Both the position numbers and the translations under genes were made by a program. 64,000 nt of DNA from Bernardetiaceae bacterium (GTDB lineage Bacteria; Bacteroidota; Bacteroidia; Cytophagales; Bernardetiaceae): the NCBI GenBank assembly GCA_020832465.1, contig JAFIER010000066.1, positions 27,026 through 91,025 on the forward strand. The letters run 5' to 3'. Positions 8,760-16,747 of the stretch are shown piece by piece (the first letter of the stretch is position 1; each line of letters begins with the position of its first letter). The notes beneath the pieces are model-generated. The model saw only the letters and a list, made by a program, of their open reading frames with translations. It was not told the origin of the DNA and ran no database searches.

Positions 8760-10442
8760 TTAGTCTTTACTTCGGTATTTTTTACGTCTCAAATAGTTCC
8801 AGCCTACGGCAAAAAGTAAAAGTAAGACTACAGGCATAGCAATATTAAACATCTGCCAATACGTGCGTTCTTTTTGCAATCTGAAGCTATCGAGCGGTCG
8901 CATTTTTATTTCTTTTCCCCGTGCGCTAATCACACCTTGCGCATCAATAAGATAAGCCAATGTATTCATAAAAAAATCTTTATTGCTAAACTGCGCCTGC
9001 GTAATCGGGTCATAGCCCAAGGGGAGCATTTGCCCGTTGCGACGGTCTTTTTCGCTACGAATAATATCGCCATCGGCTATAACAATAACTTTTGTTTCCT
9101 TACTCTGTTCTTTAAAAAGTGTTTTATCTTCTCCCTCAGGCGGGAATCTACCCTTAAACCCTGATTGAAATACGCCTTCTAAGAGATATACCACAGGCAA
9201 ATGTGGCGATGTATATTGCTCGGGTTCTAAATCTTTTTTAAGCTCTTCGAGGCTTATAAGCAATGGAACTTGCTTCTTACGTGAATAGTTAGAAGTAAAA
9301 ACAAGAGGAATTTTTCTTACGCCCGTAGATTTAACCGTATCAATAGAGCTTATAAATTGGGTATAAATGGCGTCCATATTTTTCGTAATGGGGTGCGTGC
9401 TAAAGGTGTTCAAAATCGGAAAATATGGAAAAGGCAATCGTTGCAAATTAGGACTTGAGCCAAACTGCCCCACATTCAAAACAACCATACCCGCTTGCTG
9501 GTCTTGAATAAGGTCTTGATTGACACGTACACCATAGCGAAAAAGCAAGTCATTGATATTCAAATCATAAGCAAAGGCATAAGTACCCGTGCTTTGCGAA
9601 ATGCTATCGAGATTCATCTGCACTTGGTCTAACAAGAAAATAGCCTTGCCACCGTTCATAATGTACTGATCTATATAGTATTTGGCTTTATCCGTAAACC
9701 GGGCTTTCGGCTGTGCAATAATCAATATATCCAAATCGGAATCAAAGGGTTGCTCTGCCTTTTTTCGTTCGACGATATAAAGGTCTGACATGGCTCGTGT
9801 AAGGTCGGCAGTAGCTTCATAGTTGAGTGTATTAAAACCCTCGAGGAAGGCTATACGGGGTTTTTCGCTAATGCTTACTTTCTGAATTGCCGAAATTAGA
9901 TTATACTCGACATTTTCTATGGACTGATTGAGCTGCTCCTGTGGCGAAGCGGCTTTGTTGCCTCCCAAAAGCTGTACGCTCTGTTCTTTATTTTTGTACG
10001 ATATAATGGCACCAGGGAATATACGTTTTTGTATTTTTTTGCCTTTTACAGTTTCAAAGACATCTGTTGGCACTACTCCTTTTCGCATAAGCTCTTGATA
10101 ATAAAGAGATTGCTGCTCAGGGTTATCCGTAACAGTTTCTGGATTGATAAATTTGTATTGAATATTGGCACCTGCTTTAGCGCGAAACTCATCGAGTGTT
10201 TCTTGTATAGATTTTTGTAACCTTTTAAAGGAAGCATTGAGTTCGCCCTCTAAATATACTTCTATATAAACAGGCTCTTCAAGGTTTTTTAACACTTTTT
10301 GAGAGGCTTCAGAAAGGGTATAGCGTTTGTCCTCGGTGAGGTCTATCCGTACGAAATAACGCTCTGCTAAAAGATTCAACAAGATAATTGCCAATACAAT
10401 TACAAGCAACTCGGCTATATCTTCCCATTTTCTTTTTCGCAT
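8760..10442 (-). CDS. gldG: Gliding motility ABC transporter auxiliary protein GldG
   Basis: A 560-residue protein with an N-terminal membrane helix (about residues 11-27), a long extracytoplasmic ABC_transp_aux region, and a C-terminal helix (about 533-552) followed by a basic tail (RRKKYRSKD). The start after the first helix, RIDLTEDKRYTLSEASQKVL, and later YIDQYIMNGGKAIFLLDQV are characteristic of GldG. GldG works with GldA and GldF in an ABC system linked to gliding motility and, in some species, T9SS-dependent movement. GldF normally sits directly upstream, but here 768 bp of repeats and a candidate RNA separate gldG from the next gene, so gldF must lie elsewhere or be absent. Confidence 0.9.
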   Translation of the reverse strand: MRKRKWEDIAELLVIVLAIILLNLLAERYFVRIDLTEDKRYTLSEASQKVLKNLEEPVYIEVYLEGELNASFKRLQKSIQETLDEFRAKAGANIQYKFINPETVTDNPEQQSLYYQELMRKGVVPTDVFETVKGKKIQKRIFPGAIISYKNKEQSVQLLGGNKAASPQEQLNQSIENVEYNLISAIQKVSISEKPRIAFLEGFNTLNYEATADLTRAMSDLYIVERKKAEQPFDSDLDILIIAQPKARFTDKAKYYIDQYIMNGGKAIFLLDQVQMNLDSISQSTGTYAFAYDLNINDLLFRYGVRVNQDLIQDQQAGMVVLNVGQFGSSPNLQRLPFPYFPILNTFSTHPITKNMDAIYTQFISSIDTVKSTGVRKIPLVFTSNYSRKKQVPLLISLEELKKDLEPEQYTSPHLPVVYLLEGVFQSGFKGRFPPEGEDKTLFKEQSKETKVIVIADGDIIRSEKDRRNGQMLPLGYDPITQAQFSNKDFFMNTLAYLIDAQGVISARGKEIKMRPLDSFRLQKERTYWQMFNIAMPVVLLLLFAVGWNYLRRKKYRSKD

Positions 10443-10523
10443 AAGTGCTTTTGTGATTTATTTTAATTCGTTAAGTTTATTAGGCTATCCCAAATGCAAA
10501 ATGGGGTATATTGCAAAATGGGT

Positions 10524-10642
10524 CATACTACTATCGCTAGCCAGAAATAACATGTCTCAAAGAAATGTTATTTCTAAGCCCATTTTTCCATAGCGTGGGG
10601 TTTGCAAACCCCACGCTATGGAAAAATGCATATAGTGGTACG
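10524..10642 (+). repeat. Family A mobile element
   Basis: The left end is CATACTACTAT, shortened by about five bases before CGCTAGCC. The right end TATAGTGGTACG is slightly altered. The core hairpin and the long hairpin CCATAGCGTGGGG...CCCCACGCTATGG are intact. No good target duplication is seen. Confidence 0.78.
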
Positions 10643-10689
10643 AAAAATAGATAAAAAATCATAGTGTGCATTTCAAAACTACTTAGTTG

Positions 10690-10713
10690 GTGTTTGGTGC
10701 GGACACCAAACAC
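10690..10713. repeat. Family F 24-nt hairpin
   Basis: GTGTTTGGTG and CACCAAACAC form a perfect 10-bp stem around CGGA. It lies 47 bp from a family A copy. Confidence 0.65.
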
Positions 10714-10844
10714 AGCGAATGCTACTATCAAAATGTAAGTACAATATTAGTAAAAAACTTGGTGTTTTGTACTACAAAAGCCTTGCTTTTTTTTCGGAAA
10801 CCCTTGAATGACTAAAAAGTACTATTCTCAAGCGCATTCGTGCC

Positions 10845-10875
10845 TTGTAATATACTGCTATTGCCCTTACCTTTG
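10845..10875 (+). promoter_or_regulatory. Bacteroidota-type promoter for a candidate small RNA
   Basis: TTG at 10845-10847 and TACCTTTG at 10868-10875 are separated by 20 bp, matching the Bacteroidota -33/-7 consensus. It points to the plus strand, against both neighbouring genes, so it does not serve an annotated coding gene. Confidence 0.45.
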
Positions 10876-10878
10876 TAA

Positions 10879-11059
10879 CATAGATAGATTTTTTTCGCAA
10901 AACAGAAAACCTTACAACTGCACAATTTTTTATTGATGTAGTTTGTGATACTTGGGTATAGTAATAAAATATCTATGCTCATAAAAACAGACGGATAACT
11001 TATAGCGAAGTCATCCGCATTTAGACTGCTTAACTGATTTTTGGTTAAGCAGTTTTTCT
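10879..11059 (+). ncRNA. Candidate structured small RNA ending in an intrinsic terminator
   Basis: Three nested or consecutive stems can be drawn by eye. CATAGATA (10879-10886) pairs perfectly with TATCTATG (10970-10977) and encloses a longer bulged stem (10911-10925 with 10933-10950). A hairpin CGGATaACTT/AAGTcATCCG follows at 10992-11017. Last comes a strong terminator-like hairpin ACTGCTTAAC/GTTAAGCAGT (11025-11053) followed by TTTTTCTT. A promoter with correct spacing lies just upstream. The first domain (closing stem, large internal loop, terminal stem) vaguely recalls 6S RNA, but no known family is recognised. It sits between two minus-strand genes. Confidence 0.4.
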
Positions 11060-11169
11060 TGCTAAAGGGCAGTCTAAGCAAGTAGGTGTTATTTGCTTTG
11101 GCGGTAGGCCGTTTTTAAACACCAGTGCTTTTTTATTATTTCAGCAGGTGTCTGTCTGTTTATGGGCTT

Positions 11170-11202
11170 AGGAATAACATTTCTTTGAGAAATGTTATTT
11201 CT
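11170..11202. repeat. Solo core hairpin of the A/B repeat families
   Basis: AGGAATAACATTTCT, loop TTG, AGAAATGTTATTTCT. It ends 8 bp from the stop codon of the minus-strand gene at 11211, so it may double as a 3' end structure for that gene. Confidence 0.65.
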
Positions 11203-11210
11203 ATATGGGA

Positions 11211-11642
11211 TTACCTATTTTTTATAATCCAAGCTACGGCATCTTCATAAGAATCAAATTTTTGAATATCGATATTCAAAATTTTTTTAGCGGCTTGTGC
11301 TAAATATTTGAAAGACACACGCTTTCCCATGTGTTTGCTTTCTATCAGCACGACAGCAAGGCTACCTGTTAGACTTTTACGCACATTAGGCATATATTGC
11401 ATAGCTAACCACGCCCTAAGCGAAATACGAATATGACCTATATGACGTTGATCCACAAGCACAGTTTGTGCTTTGCGCTTCAAAAACTCATCTTGTATGA
11501 GCAACCAAAGATTTTTATAATCACTTTCAGAAATGTACTCTTTCGCAGGCGATTCGTCTGCTTTCCAAACTAAGGCTAAGTAGTTAGCCTCCCTTACATA
11601 GGATAGTTTTGCATAGGGTTTATCTAATATTATTTCTGGCAT
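11211..11642 (-). CDS. SpoIIAA/STAS-like small protein of unknown function
   Basis: A 143-residue cytoplasmic protein without signal peptide or membrane helix. The alternating beta/alpha pattern fits the SpoIIAA-like (STAS-type) fold found in many short Bacteroidota proteins: AKLSYVREANYLALVWKA, then AQTVLVDQRHIGHI, LAVVLIES, and the C-terminal FDSYEDAVAWI. The last motif is typical of those proteins. Proteins of this type are often near signalling genes, but none is adjacent here. The function is not known, and the fold assignment is by pattern only. Confidence 0.6.
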   Translation of the reverse strand: MPEIILDKPYAKLSYVREANYLALVWKADESPAKEYISESDYKNLWLLIQDEFLKRKAQTVLVDQRHIGHIRISLRAWLAMQYMPNVRKSLTGSLAVVLIESKHMGKRVSFKYLAQAAKKILNIDIQKFDSYEDAVAWIIKNR

Positions 11643-11837
11643 AGCATCGTTATTTAGGTATTGTATTGTATTTTAGCAAATGTTTTTCACTGTATTTATG
11701 ATTTGTCTTTGAACATAAATCTAAGATAATACAATCTTTTGTAAAAGCCAAAATTTGCGCCGCTTTGTATAAAAACAAAAAAGCAAGACAAGAAAAAAAA
11801 TGTGCAGGCGGTAATCTTCTTATTTTTCAGGGCACAA

Positions 11838-11936
11838 GTCATAGAAATAATATTTCTGAGATAATTTAGCAAAATTGTCGTACACCCGCTGACTTCACTA
11901 CAAACCCTACGCTATGGAAAAATGTATAGTGGTATG
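11838..11936. repeat. Chimeric repeat: family B half joined to family A right end
   Basis: The left part (AGAAATAATATTTCTGAG, then AATTTAGCAAAATTGTCGTAC) belongs to family B. The right part (CCTACGCTATGGAAAAATGTATAGTGGTATG, positions 11906-11936) is the right end of family A without its left hairpin arm. Confidence 0.65.
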
Positions 11937-12006
11937 ATTTTTTATGAACCTGCCCTGCTTTAATCATATAACTTTCTCTTATTTAAGGTTTGTTAAAAGT
12001 AAAAAC

Positions 12007-12038
12007 TTTGTAGTTTGTGTGAATAGCTATTATATTTG
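12007..12038 (+). promoter_or_regulatory. Promoter of icd (Bacteroidota -33/-7)
   Basis: TTTG at 12007-12010 and TATATTTG at 12031-12038 are spaced by exactly 20 bp. Transcription would begin close to the ATG at 12047, which leaves no leader for that codon and favours the second ATG at 12083 as the translation start. Confidence 0.65.
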
Positions 12039-12082
12039 TAGAAAATATGAGCAAACAATTTTATACACACACAAAAGCAATT

Positions 12083-13537
12083 ATGAGCAAAAAAACACCC
12101 ATCACAGTAGCTTATGGAGATGGTATCGGTCCTGAGATTATGAAGGCTACGCTTCAAATTTTGGAGGCTGCTGGTGCCGAGTTAGATATTGACGAGATTG
12201 AAATTGGAGAGAAGGTATATTTAAAAGGGAATACGGCAGGGATAGAACCAAGCTCTTGGGACTCGCTACGCCGCAATCGCATTTTTTTAAAAGCACCTAT
12301 TACTACTCCACAGGGCGGGGGGTTTAAAAGCCTGAATGTTACGATTCGGAAAACATTAGGACTTTATGCCAACGTGCGCCCCTGCATTTCATATAGTCCT
12401 TATATCACGACAAAGCACCCCAAAATGGACTTGGTCATTATTCGTGAAAATGAAGAAGACCTTTATGCAGGCATTGAGCACCAACAAACAGACGAAGTTA
12501 CGCAGTGCTTAAAACTAATTTCACGCCCTGGTTGTGAAAAAATCGTACGTTATGCTTTTGAGTATGCACGTGCTTATGGGCGCAAAAAAGTAACTTGTCT
12601 TGTCAAAGACAATATTATGAAGCTCACTGACGGGCTTTTTCATCAAGTATTTAACGAAATTGCAGCTGAGTATCCAGATATTGAGCACGACCATTGGATT
12701 GTGGACATCGGCGCAGCACGTGTAGCTGATACACCCGAAATTTTTGATGTTATTGTTACGCTAAACCTTTACGGTGATATTATTTCAGATATCGCAGCGC
12801 AGATTACAGGCTCCGTAGGTTTGGCTGGCTCGGCAAATATTGGTGATGGTATTGCCATGTTTGAAGCCATACATGGTTCTGCACCTCCTATTGCGGGGCA
12901 GAATGTAGCAAATCCCTCTGGTCTTTTGCTTGGAGCAATCCAAATGCTCGTATATATAGGGCAGAGCAAAGTAGCTGAAAAAGTACACAACGCATGGCTA
13001 CGCACGATAGAAGACGGCGTACATACAGCTGATATTTATTGCGAAGCAACAAGCACGCAACAAGTAACAACAAGTGAGTTTGCAGAAGCGGTTATTAAGC
13101 GTATAGGGCAAGCACCAGAAAAGTTTAAAGTGGTAAGCTATGATAGTGATAATGCGATTAAACTACAAGAAGTAAAGACCCGAAAAATGAAAAAAGAAAT
13201 CGTAGGCGTCGATATCTTCTTGCAATGGTCTGAAAAAAGCGGTGAAAAACGCCCAGCTATACTCGGCGATGCGCTCGCAAAGTGTGAAGCAGAAGGCTTA
13301 AAACTTAAAATGATTACTAATCGCGGGCTTAAAGTATATCCCGACGGATTCCCCGAGACTTTTTGTACTGACCACTGGCGTTGTCGTTTCCAAAAAATTG
13401 ATGAAACCCCCGTAAGCAACGCAGATATTATTCAACTTATGCAAGTCGTTGATAAAGCTGGTTTTGATATTATCAAAACTGAAAACCTTTGCACCTTTGA
13501 TGGAAAAATTTCTTATTCATTAGGACAAGGACAGTAA
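12083..13537 (+). CDS. icd: NADP-dependent isocitrate dehydrogenase (Thermus/Rickettsia type)
   Basis: A protein of 484 residues that oxidatively decarboxylates isocitrate to 2-oxoglutarate in the TCA cycle. Two in-frame ATGs, both followed by AGC AAA, lie at 12047 and 12083. The second is chosen because the promoter puts the transcript start next to the first, and because ITVAYGDGIGPEIM then sits near the N-terminus as in the family. Seen: the nucleotide-fold start GDGIGPE, substrate-binding region FKSLNVTIRKTLGLYANVRP, IRENEEDLYAGIEH, NLYGDIISDIAAQITGSVGL and AMFEAIHGSAP. The C-terminal 130 residues after about 350 are the extra domain of this subtype. A strong terminator follows at 13589. 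Confidence 0.93.
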   Translation: MSKKTPITVAYGDGIGPEIMKATLQILEAAGAELDIDEIEIGEKVYLKGNTAGIEPSSWDSLRRNRIFLKAPITTPQGGGFKSLNVTIRKTLGLYANVRPCISYSPYITTKHPKMDLVIIRENEEDLYAGIEHQQTDEVTQCLKLISRPGCEKIVRYAFEYARAYGRKKVTCLVKDNIMKLTDGLFHQVFNEIAAEYPDIEHDHWIVDIGAARVADTPEIFDVIVTLNLYGDIISDIAAQITGSVGLAGSANIGDGIAMFEAIHGSAPPIAGQNVANPSGLLLGAIQMLVYIGQSKVAEKVHNAWLRTIEDGVHTADIYCEATSTQQVTTSEFAEAVIKRIGQAPEKFKVVSYDSDNAIKLQEVKTRKMKKEIVGVDIFLQWSEKSGEKRPAILGDALAKCEAEGLKLKMITNRGLKVYPDGFPETFCTDHWRCRFQKIDETPVSNADIIQLMQVVDKAGFDIIKTENLCTFDGKISYSLGQGQ

Positions 13538-13588
13538 AGGCTGCAAAAAAAGAAGAATTAGCACTGCAAAGCTCAACGAAGATAAAAA

Positions 13589-13619
13589 AGCCCCAGTAAA
13601 AAAACTGGGGCTTTTTTTT
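13589..13619 (+). terminator. Intrinsic terminator of icd
   Basis: AGCCCCAGT, a seven-A loop and ACTGGGGCT form a perfect 9-bp GC-rich stem followed by eight T. It lies 51 bp after the icd stop codon. Because the stem is preceded by an A-run, it could also act on the minus strand. Confidence 0.88.
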
Positions 13620-13804
13620 GTCTGACTTCAAAATCAAATATGCGCTGTTAAATAGAAGACAAATAAGCAAAAAGAATAACAAAACTACTGTTTACAAGTT
13701 TTTTGCAAGTTTTTTTGCCTAAAATTTGTATATATGTAAAATTATAAATATATTTGATTGTAGTTCAAAATTAGTAGCGAAAAGTAATATTTCATGGCAA
13801 TTCG

Positions 13805-13895
13805 GGTAGTGTATAACAAGTAATGCTTAGAACTAACAGTTCTTTGAGAACTGTTAGTTTTGAAAGACTTTGAGCATTACATCTTTAAGACTACC
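13805..13895 (+). mobile_element. Family E 91-bp element with 8-bp target duplication
   Basis: A unit of 91 bp starting GGTAGTGTATAACAAGTAATG and ending GACTACC, with imperfect inverted ends and an internal hairpin AACTAACAGTTCT/AGAACTGTTAGTT. It is flanked directly by GCAATTCG at 13797-13804 and 13896-13903. A second copy in opposite orientation at 45543-45633 is identical at 90 of 91 positions. Confidence 0.85.
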
Positions 13896-13999
13896 GCAAT
13901 TCGTATCTATCTATCTAAGGTAGAAAGCACTCCGGAATTTCAATCGCAACTAAATACTATTCAAAAAAAATCTGTTATACTAAATACATATCAATACTG

Positions 14000-15211
14000 A
14001 TGAACCATACAAAATATCAAGTATTAGTCTTAGGTGGTGGCAATGCGGGTATATCCGCCGCCGCACAATTACTAATTGCACGCCCAGATTTAGAAGTCGC
14101 TATTTTAGAGCCTTCAGAAACGCACTATTATCAACCCGCTTGGACTTTAGTAGGGGGCGGTGATTTTGACATCAAAAAAACAGCACGCCCACAAGCAGAA
14201 TGCATGCCCGAGAAGGCCAAATGGATAAAAGGACGTGCAAAAACTTTCCTACCTGAGGAAAATGCCGTTATCACCGATGCTGGCGAACGCCTCGAGTATG
14301 AATATTTAATCGTAGCACTCGGCATTCAGATTGATTGGCACAAAATTAAGGGCTTAGAAGAATCCATAGGAAAAAATGGCGTATCGAGTAATTATTCCTA
14401 CAAATACGCACCCTATACCTTCGAGTGTGTACGGCAACTCAAAGGCGGAACTGCCATTTTTACCAATCCGAATACACCCATTAAATGCGGTGGCGCACCT
14501 CAAAAAATCATGTACCTCGCCTCTGATTACTTTCGTAAAAATGGTCTCTTGAATAAAATAGAAGTTAATTTTTGTTCAGCAGGAGGTGTTATTTTTGGAG
14601 TAAAAAAATATGCAGATACACTCAATAAAGTCATAGAACGCTACGGCATCAAAACTAATTTTAAAGAAAACTTAGTAGAAATACGAGGTGATGAAAAAAT
14701 TGCAGTTTTTGATCGTACCAATCCCGACGGGAATATAGAAAAAGTAGAGCGTAGTTATGATTTTTTACACGTAACGCCCCCGCAGTCAGCACCTGATTGC
14801 ATCAAAGAAAGCCCCTTAGCAGATAAAAGCAACGCCTTTGGTTGGGTTGATGTAGATAAGCATACGCTCCAGCATAATCGCTTTCCTAATGTATTTAGTT
14901 TGGGAGATGTAAGTAGCACACCTAATGCCAAAACAGGAGCTGCCGTGCGCAAACAAGCACCCGTATTAGTGCAAAACCTTTTGAAAGTAATGGATAATCA
15001 AGCCTTAGATCAAAGTTATAATGGTTATGGCTCCTGCCCACTTGTAACAGGATATGGCAAACTCGTACTTGCTGAGTTTGATTATAATAACGAGCCTGCC
15101 GAGAGTTTTGCCCTTATAGATCAATCCAAAGAACGATATAGCATGTATTTGCTCAAAAAATATGGTTTACCATTCTTATATTGGAACAAAATTTTGAAAG
15201 GCACTGCCTAA
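14000..15211 (+). CDS. sqr: Sulfide:quinone oxidoreductase (SQOR-like flavoprotein)
   Basis: A 403-residue FAD enzyme that oxidises sulfide and passes electrons to the quinone pool at the membrane surface. Seen: the N-terminal dinucleotide-binding motif VLVLGGGNAGISAA, FAD contacts YEYLIVALGIQ and VFSLGDVSSTPNAKTGAAVRKQ. The two cysteines expected for the redox-active trisulfide/disulfide of mitochondrial-type SQOR are present: Cys163 in PIKCGGAPQK and Cys346 in GYGSCPLVTGYGK. The C-terminus YLLKKYGLPFLYW is the amphipathic membrane-contact region of this type. It is a single gene, with its own terminator at 15261. No persulfide dioxygenase or rhodanese gene lies beside it. Confidence 0.92.
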   Translation: MNHTKYQVLVLGGGNAGISAAAQLLIARPDLEVAILEPSETHYYQPAWTLVGGGDFDIKKTARPQAECMPEKAKWIKGRAKTFLPEENAVITDAGERLEYEYLIVALGIQIDWHKIKGLEESIGKNGVSSNYSYKYAPYTFECVRQLKGGTAIFTNPNTPIKCGGAPQKIMYLASDYFRKNGLLNKIEVNFCSAGGVIFGVKKYADTLNKVIERYGIKTNFKENLVEIRGDEKIAVFDRTNPDGNIEKVERSYDFLHVTPPQSAPDCIKESPLADKSNAFGWVDVDKHTLQHNRFPNVFSLGDVSSTPNAKTGAAVRKQAPVLVQNLLKVMDNQALDQSYNGYGSCPLVTGYGKLVLAEFDYNNEPAESFALIDQSKERYSMYLLKKYGLPFLYWNKILKGTA

Positions 15212-15234
15212 AATTCCTAAAAATAAATCATAGA

Positions 15235-15368
15235 CCATACTGCTAAGCCCATTCATAGACAAAAAAGGCACAGTACTCATGGATTTGAGTGCTATGCCTT
15301 TTTTATATTAAAAATCCATAGGGCTATACTACAGCTCCATGCTATGGAAAAATGTATAAGCAGTATGG
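15235..15368 (+). repeat. Diverged family A element carrying the sqr terminator
   Basis: The outer ends CCATACTGCT (15235-15244) and AGCAGTATGG (15359-15368) are perfect inverted repeats. The right part retains CCATGCTATGGAAAAATGTATA. The interior is replaced by a terminator hairpin. Confidence 0.55.
15261..15304 (+). terminator. Intrinsic terminator after sqr
   Basis: GGCACAGTACTCA pairs with TGAGTGCTATGCC (13 bp, one mismatch and one G-T), preceded by six A and followed by TTTTTT. It lies about 50 bp after the sqr stop and can work in both directions, which would also serve sufD. Confidence 0.8.
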
Positions 15369-15389
15369 TACAACCAATTTTTATTCAGA

Positions 15390-16703
15390 TTAAGACAATC
15401 TGTGCTCTATTTGCAGTGCTAAAAATTCACGCAAAGATTCGAAAGCGATACGCTCGGTAACTTCTTTAGCAAAAGCCTGCACCATCATAGCTTGTGCCTT
15501 CTTTTTCGAAATACCTCTTGATTGCAAATAAAACAGTGCTTCTGTATCTATTTTCCCTGTGGTAGCCCCATGCGAACATTTTACATCATCAGCCCAAATT
15601 TCGAGCTGTGGTTTTGTATCTATAGCTGCTTTGTCAGAGAGTACAATATTGCGATTAGATTGGAAAGCATTTGTTTTTTGAGCATCTTGGCGCACAAATA
15701 TTTTACCATTAAAAACTCCTCGCGACTGCCCATCGAGTATGCCTTTGTAAAGTTCATGACTTTCTGAATGGGGTTTAGCGTGATCTACGGCTGTGTGGTT
15801 ATCGACGTGCGTTTTGCCTTTGAGCATATAGAGTCCGTTCATATAACTCTCACAGCGTTCGCCGAGTTTGATTTTAAGGTCGTTGCGCACGATATCTCCT
15901 GTAAGAGAAATTGTGGTATTGCTAAAACTGCTTTCATCGGCTTGACGTACGTAAGTTGTACCGACGTGATAGTTTAGGCTCTCGTCGATTTGCATTTTAT
16001 AATGATCAACGTGTGCATGCGGTGCGACGGCAATTTCAGTAACGCTATTAGATAGATGCTTGTAGTCTCCAATGCCTATAAAGTTTTCAATAACTTTTAA
16101 TCTGCTATTTTCACCTACAATCATTAAATTACGCACCTGCGCAAGGCTATTTACCGCACGCGCATCACTCAAAAAGTGTAGCACTACGGGGTAGCTCAAC
16201 TCCGTAGCACGTGGTACGTGAATAAGTGCACCATCGGTAAAATAAGCCGTATTGAGTGCTGTAAATATAGCATCTTCGGCATCGGTAGTGTAGTTATCGA
16301 GGTGTGCGGTAAGCCACTCCGAATCTTGTCGGATAACACTTGCCATAGGCTCTATTCGTATGCCTTTCCCCTCTGGTAGGATTAGCGAGCTTTTAGGCGA
16401 AAAGTGCCCATTGACAAATACCAAGTGATGCGCTTCTTCGGTTATGGGCAGTGTTTTTTGGCAATGTTCGAGGAATGAAGCCTCGTCTTCGTTGCGCTCA
16501 ATTTGGATTTTAAAATCCGTTTTATAAACTGCTTCAAGTGAGGTATATTTCCACTCTTCATGCCTTTTTGTAGGCAAATCGAGCGCATTGACATGGGCTT
16601 GCGCCTGTGCTCTCAGTTCGGAGAGTGTATGATTTTGGGCTTTTTCAAAAACTTCGAGAAAAGCCTTATGTACATTATTTTTCAAACCTGTCGTACTTTG
16701 CAT
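15390..16703 (-). CDS. sufD: Fe-S cluster assembly protein SufD
   Basis: A 437-residue scaffold component of the SUF iron-sulfur cluster assembly complex (SufBC2D). Seen: the N-terminal helical region with LPTKRHEEWKYTSLEAVYKTDF, the long beta-helix core (for example VIENFIGIGDYKHLSNSVTEI and DNHTAVDHAKPHSESHELYK), and the conserved end KCSHGATTGKIDTEALFYLQ, RGISKKKAQAMMVQAFAKEV. It lies 44 bp downstream of sufC on the same strand. sufS, which usually follows sufD in Bacteroidota, is not next: the stop codon is followed by the sqr terminator region. Confidence 0.95.
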   Translation of the reverse strand: MQSTTGLKNNVHKAFLEVFEKAQNHTLSELRAQAQAHVNALDLPTKRHEEWKYTSLEAVYKTDFKIQIERNEDEASFLEHCQKTLPITEEAHHLVFVNGHFSPKSSLILPEGKGIRIEPMASVIRQDSEWLTAHLDNYTTDAEDAIFTALNTAYFTDGALIHVPRATELSYPVVLHFLSDARAVNSLAQVRNLMIVGENSRLKVIENFIGIGDYKHLSNSVTEIAVAPHAHVDHYKMQIDESLNYHVGTTYVRQADESSFSNTTISLTGDIVRNDLKIKLGERCESYMNGLYMLKGKTHVDNHTAVDHAKPHSESHELYKGILDGQSRGVFNGKIFVRQDAQKTNAFQSNRNIVLSDKAAIDTKPQLEIWADDVKCSHGATTGKIDTEALFYLQSRGISKKKAQAMMVQAFAKEVTERIAFESLREFLALQIEHRLS

Positions 16704-16747
16704 TGTATAAGTTTTTTGGAATTAGCAAGAAAAAAAAATAGAACTTA

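Larger units (their letters stand above)
11643..12082. other. Gap of 440 bp between the SpoIIAA-like gene and icd
   Basis: It holds a chimeric B/A repeat (11838-11936) and the icd promoter (12007-12038). The AT-rich part 11650-11830 contains no open frame of note and no hairpin that could be named. Confidence 0.6.

Noticed and set aside
10879..10977. Assignment of the candidate RNA as 6S RNA
   Set aside because: The stem-loop-bubble layout is only superficially similar. The closing stem is short, and no conserved 6S primary sequence could be confirmed by eye.
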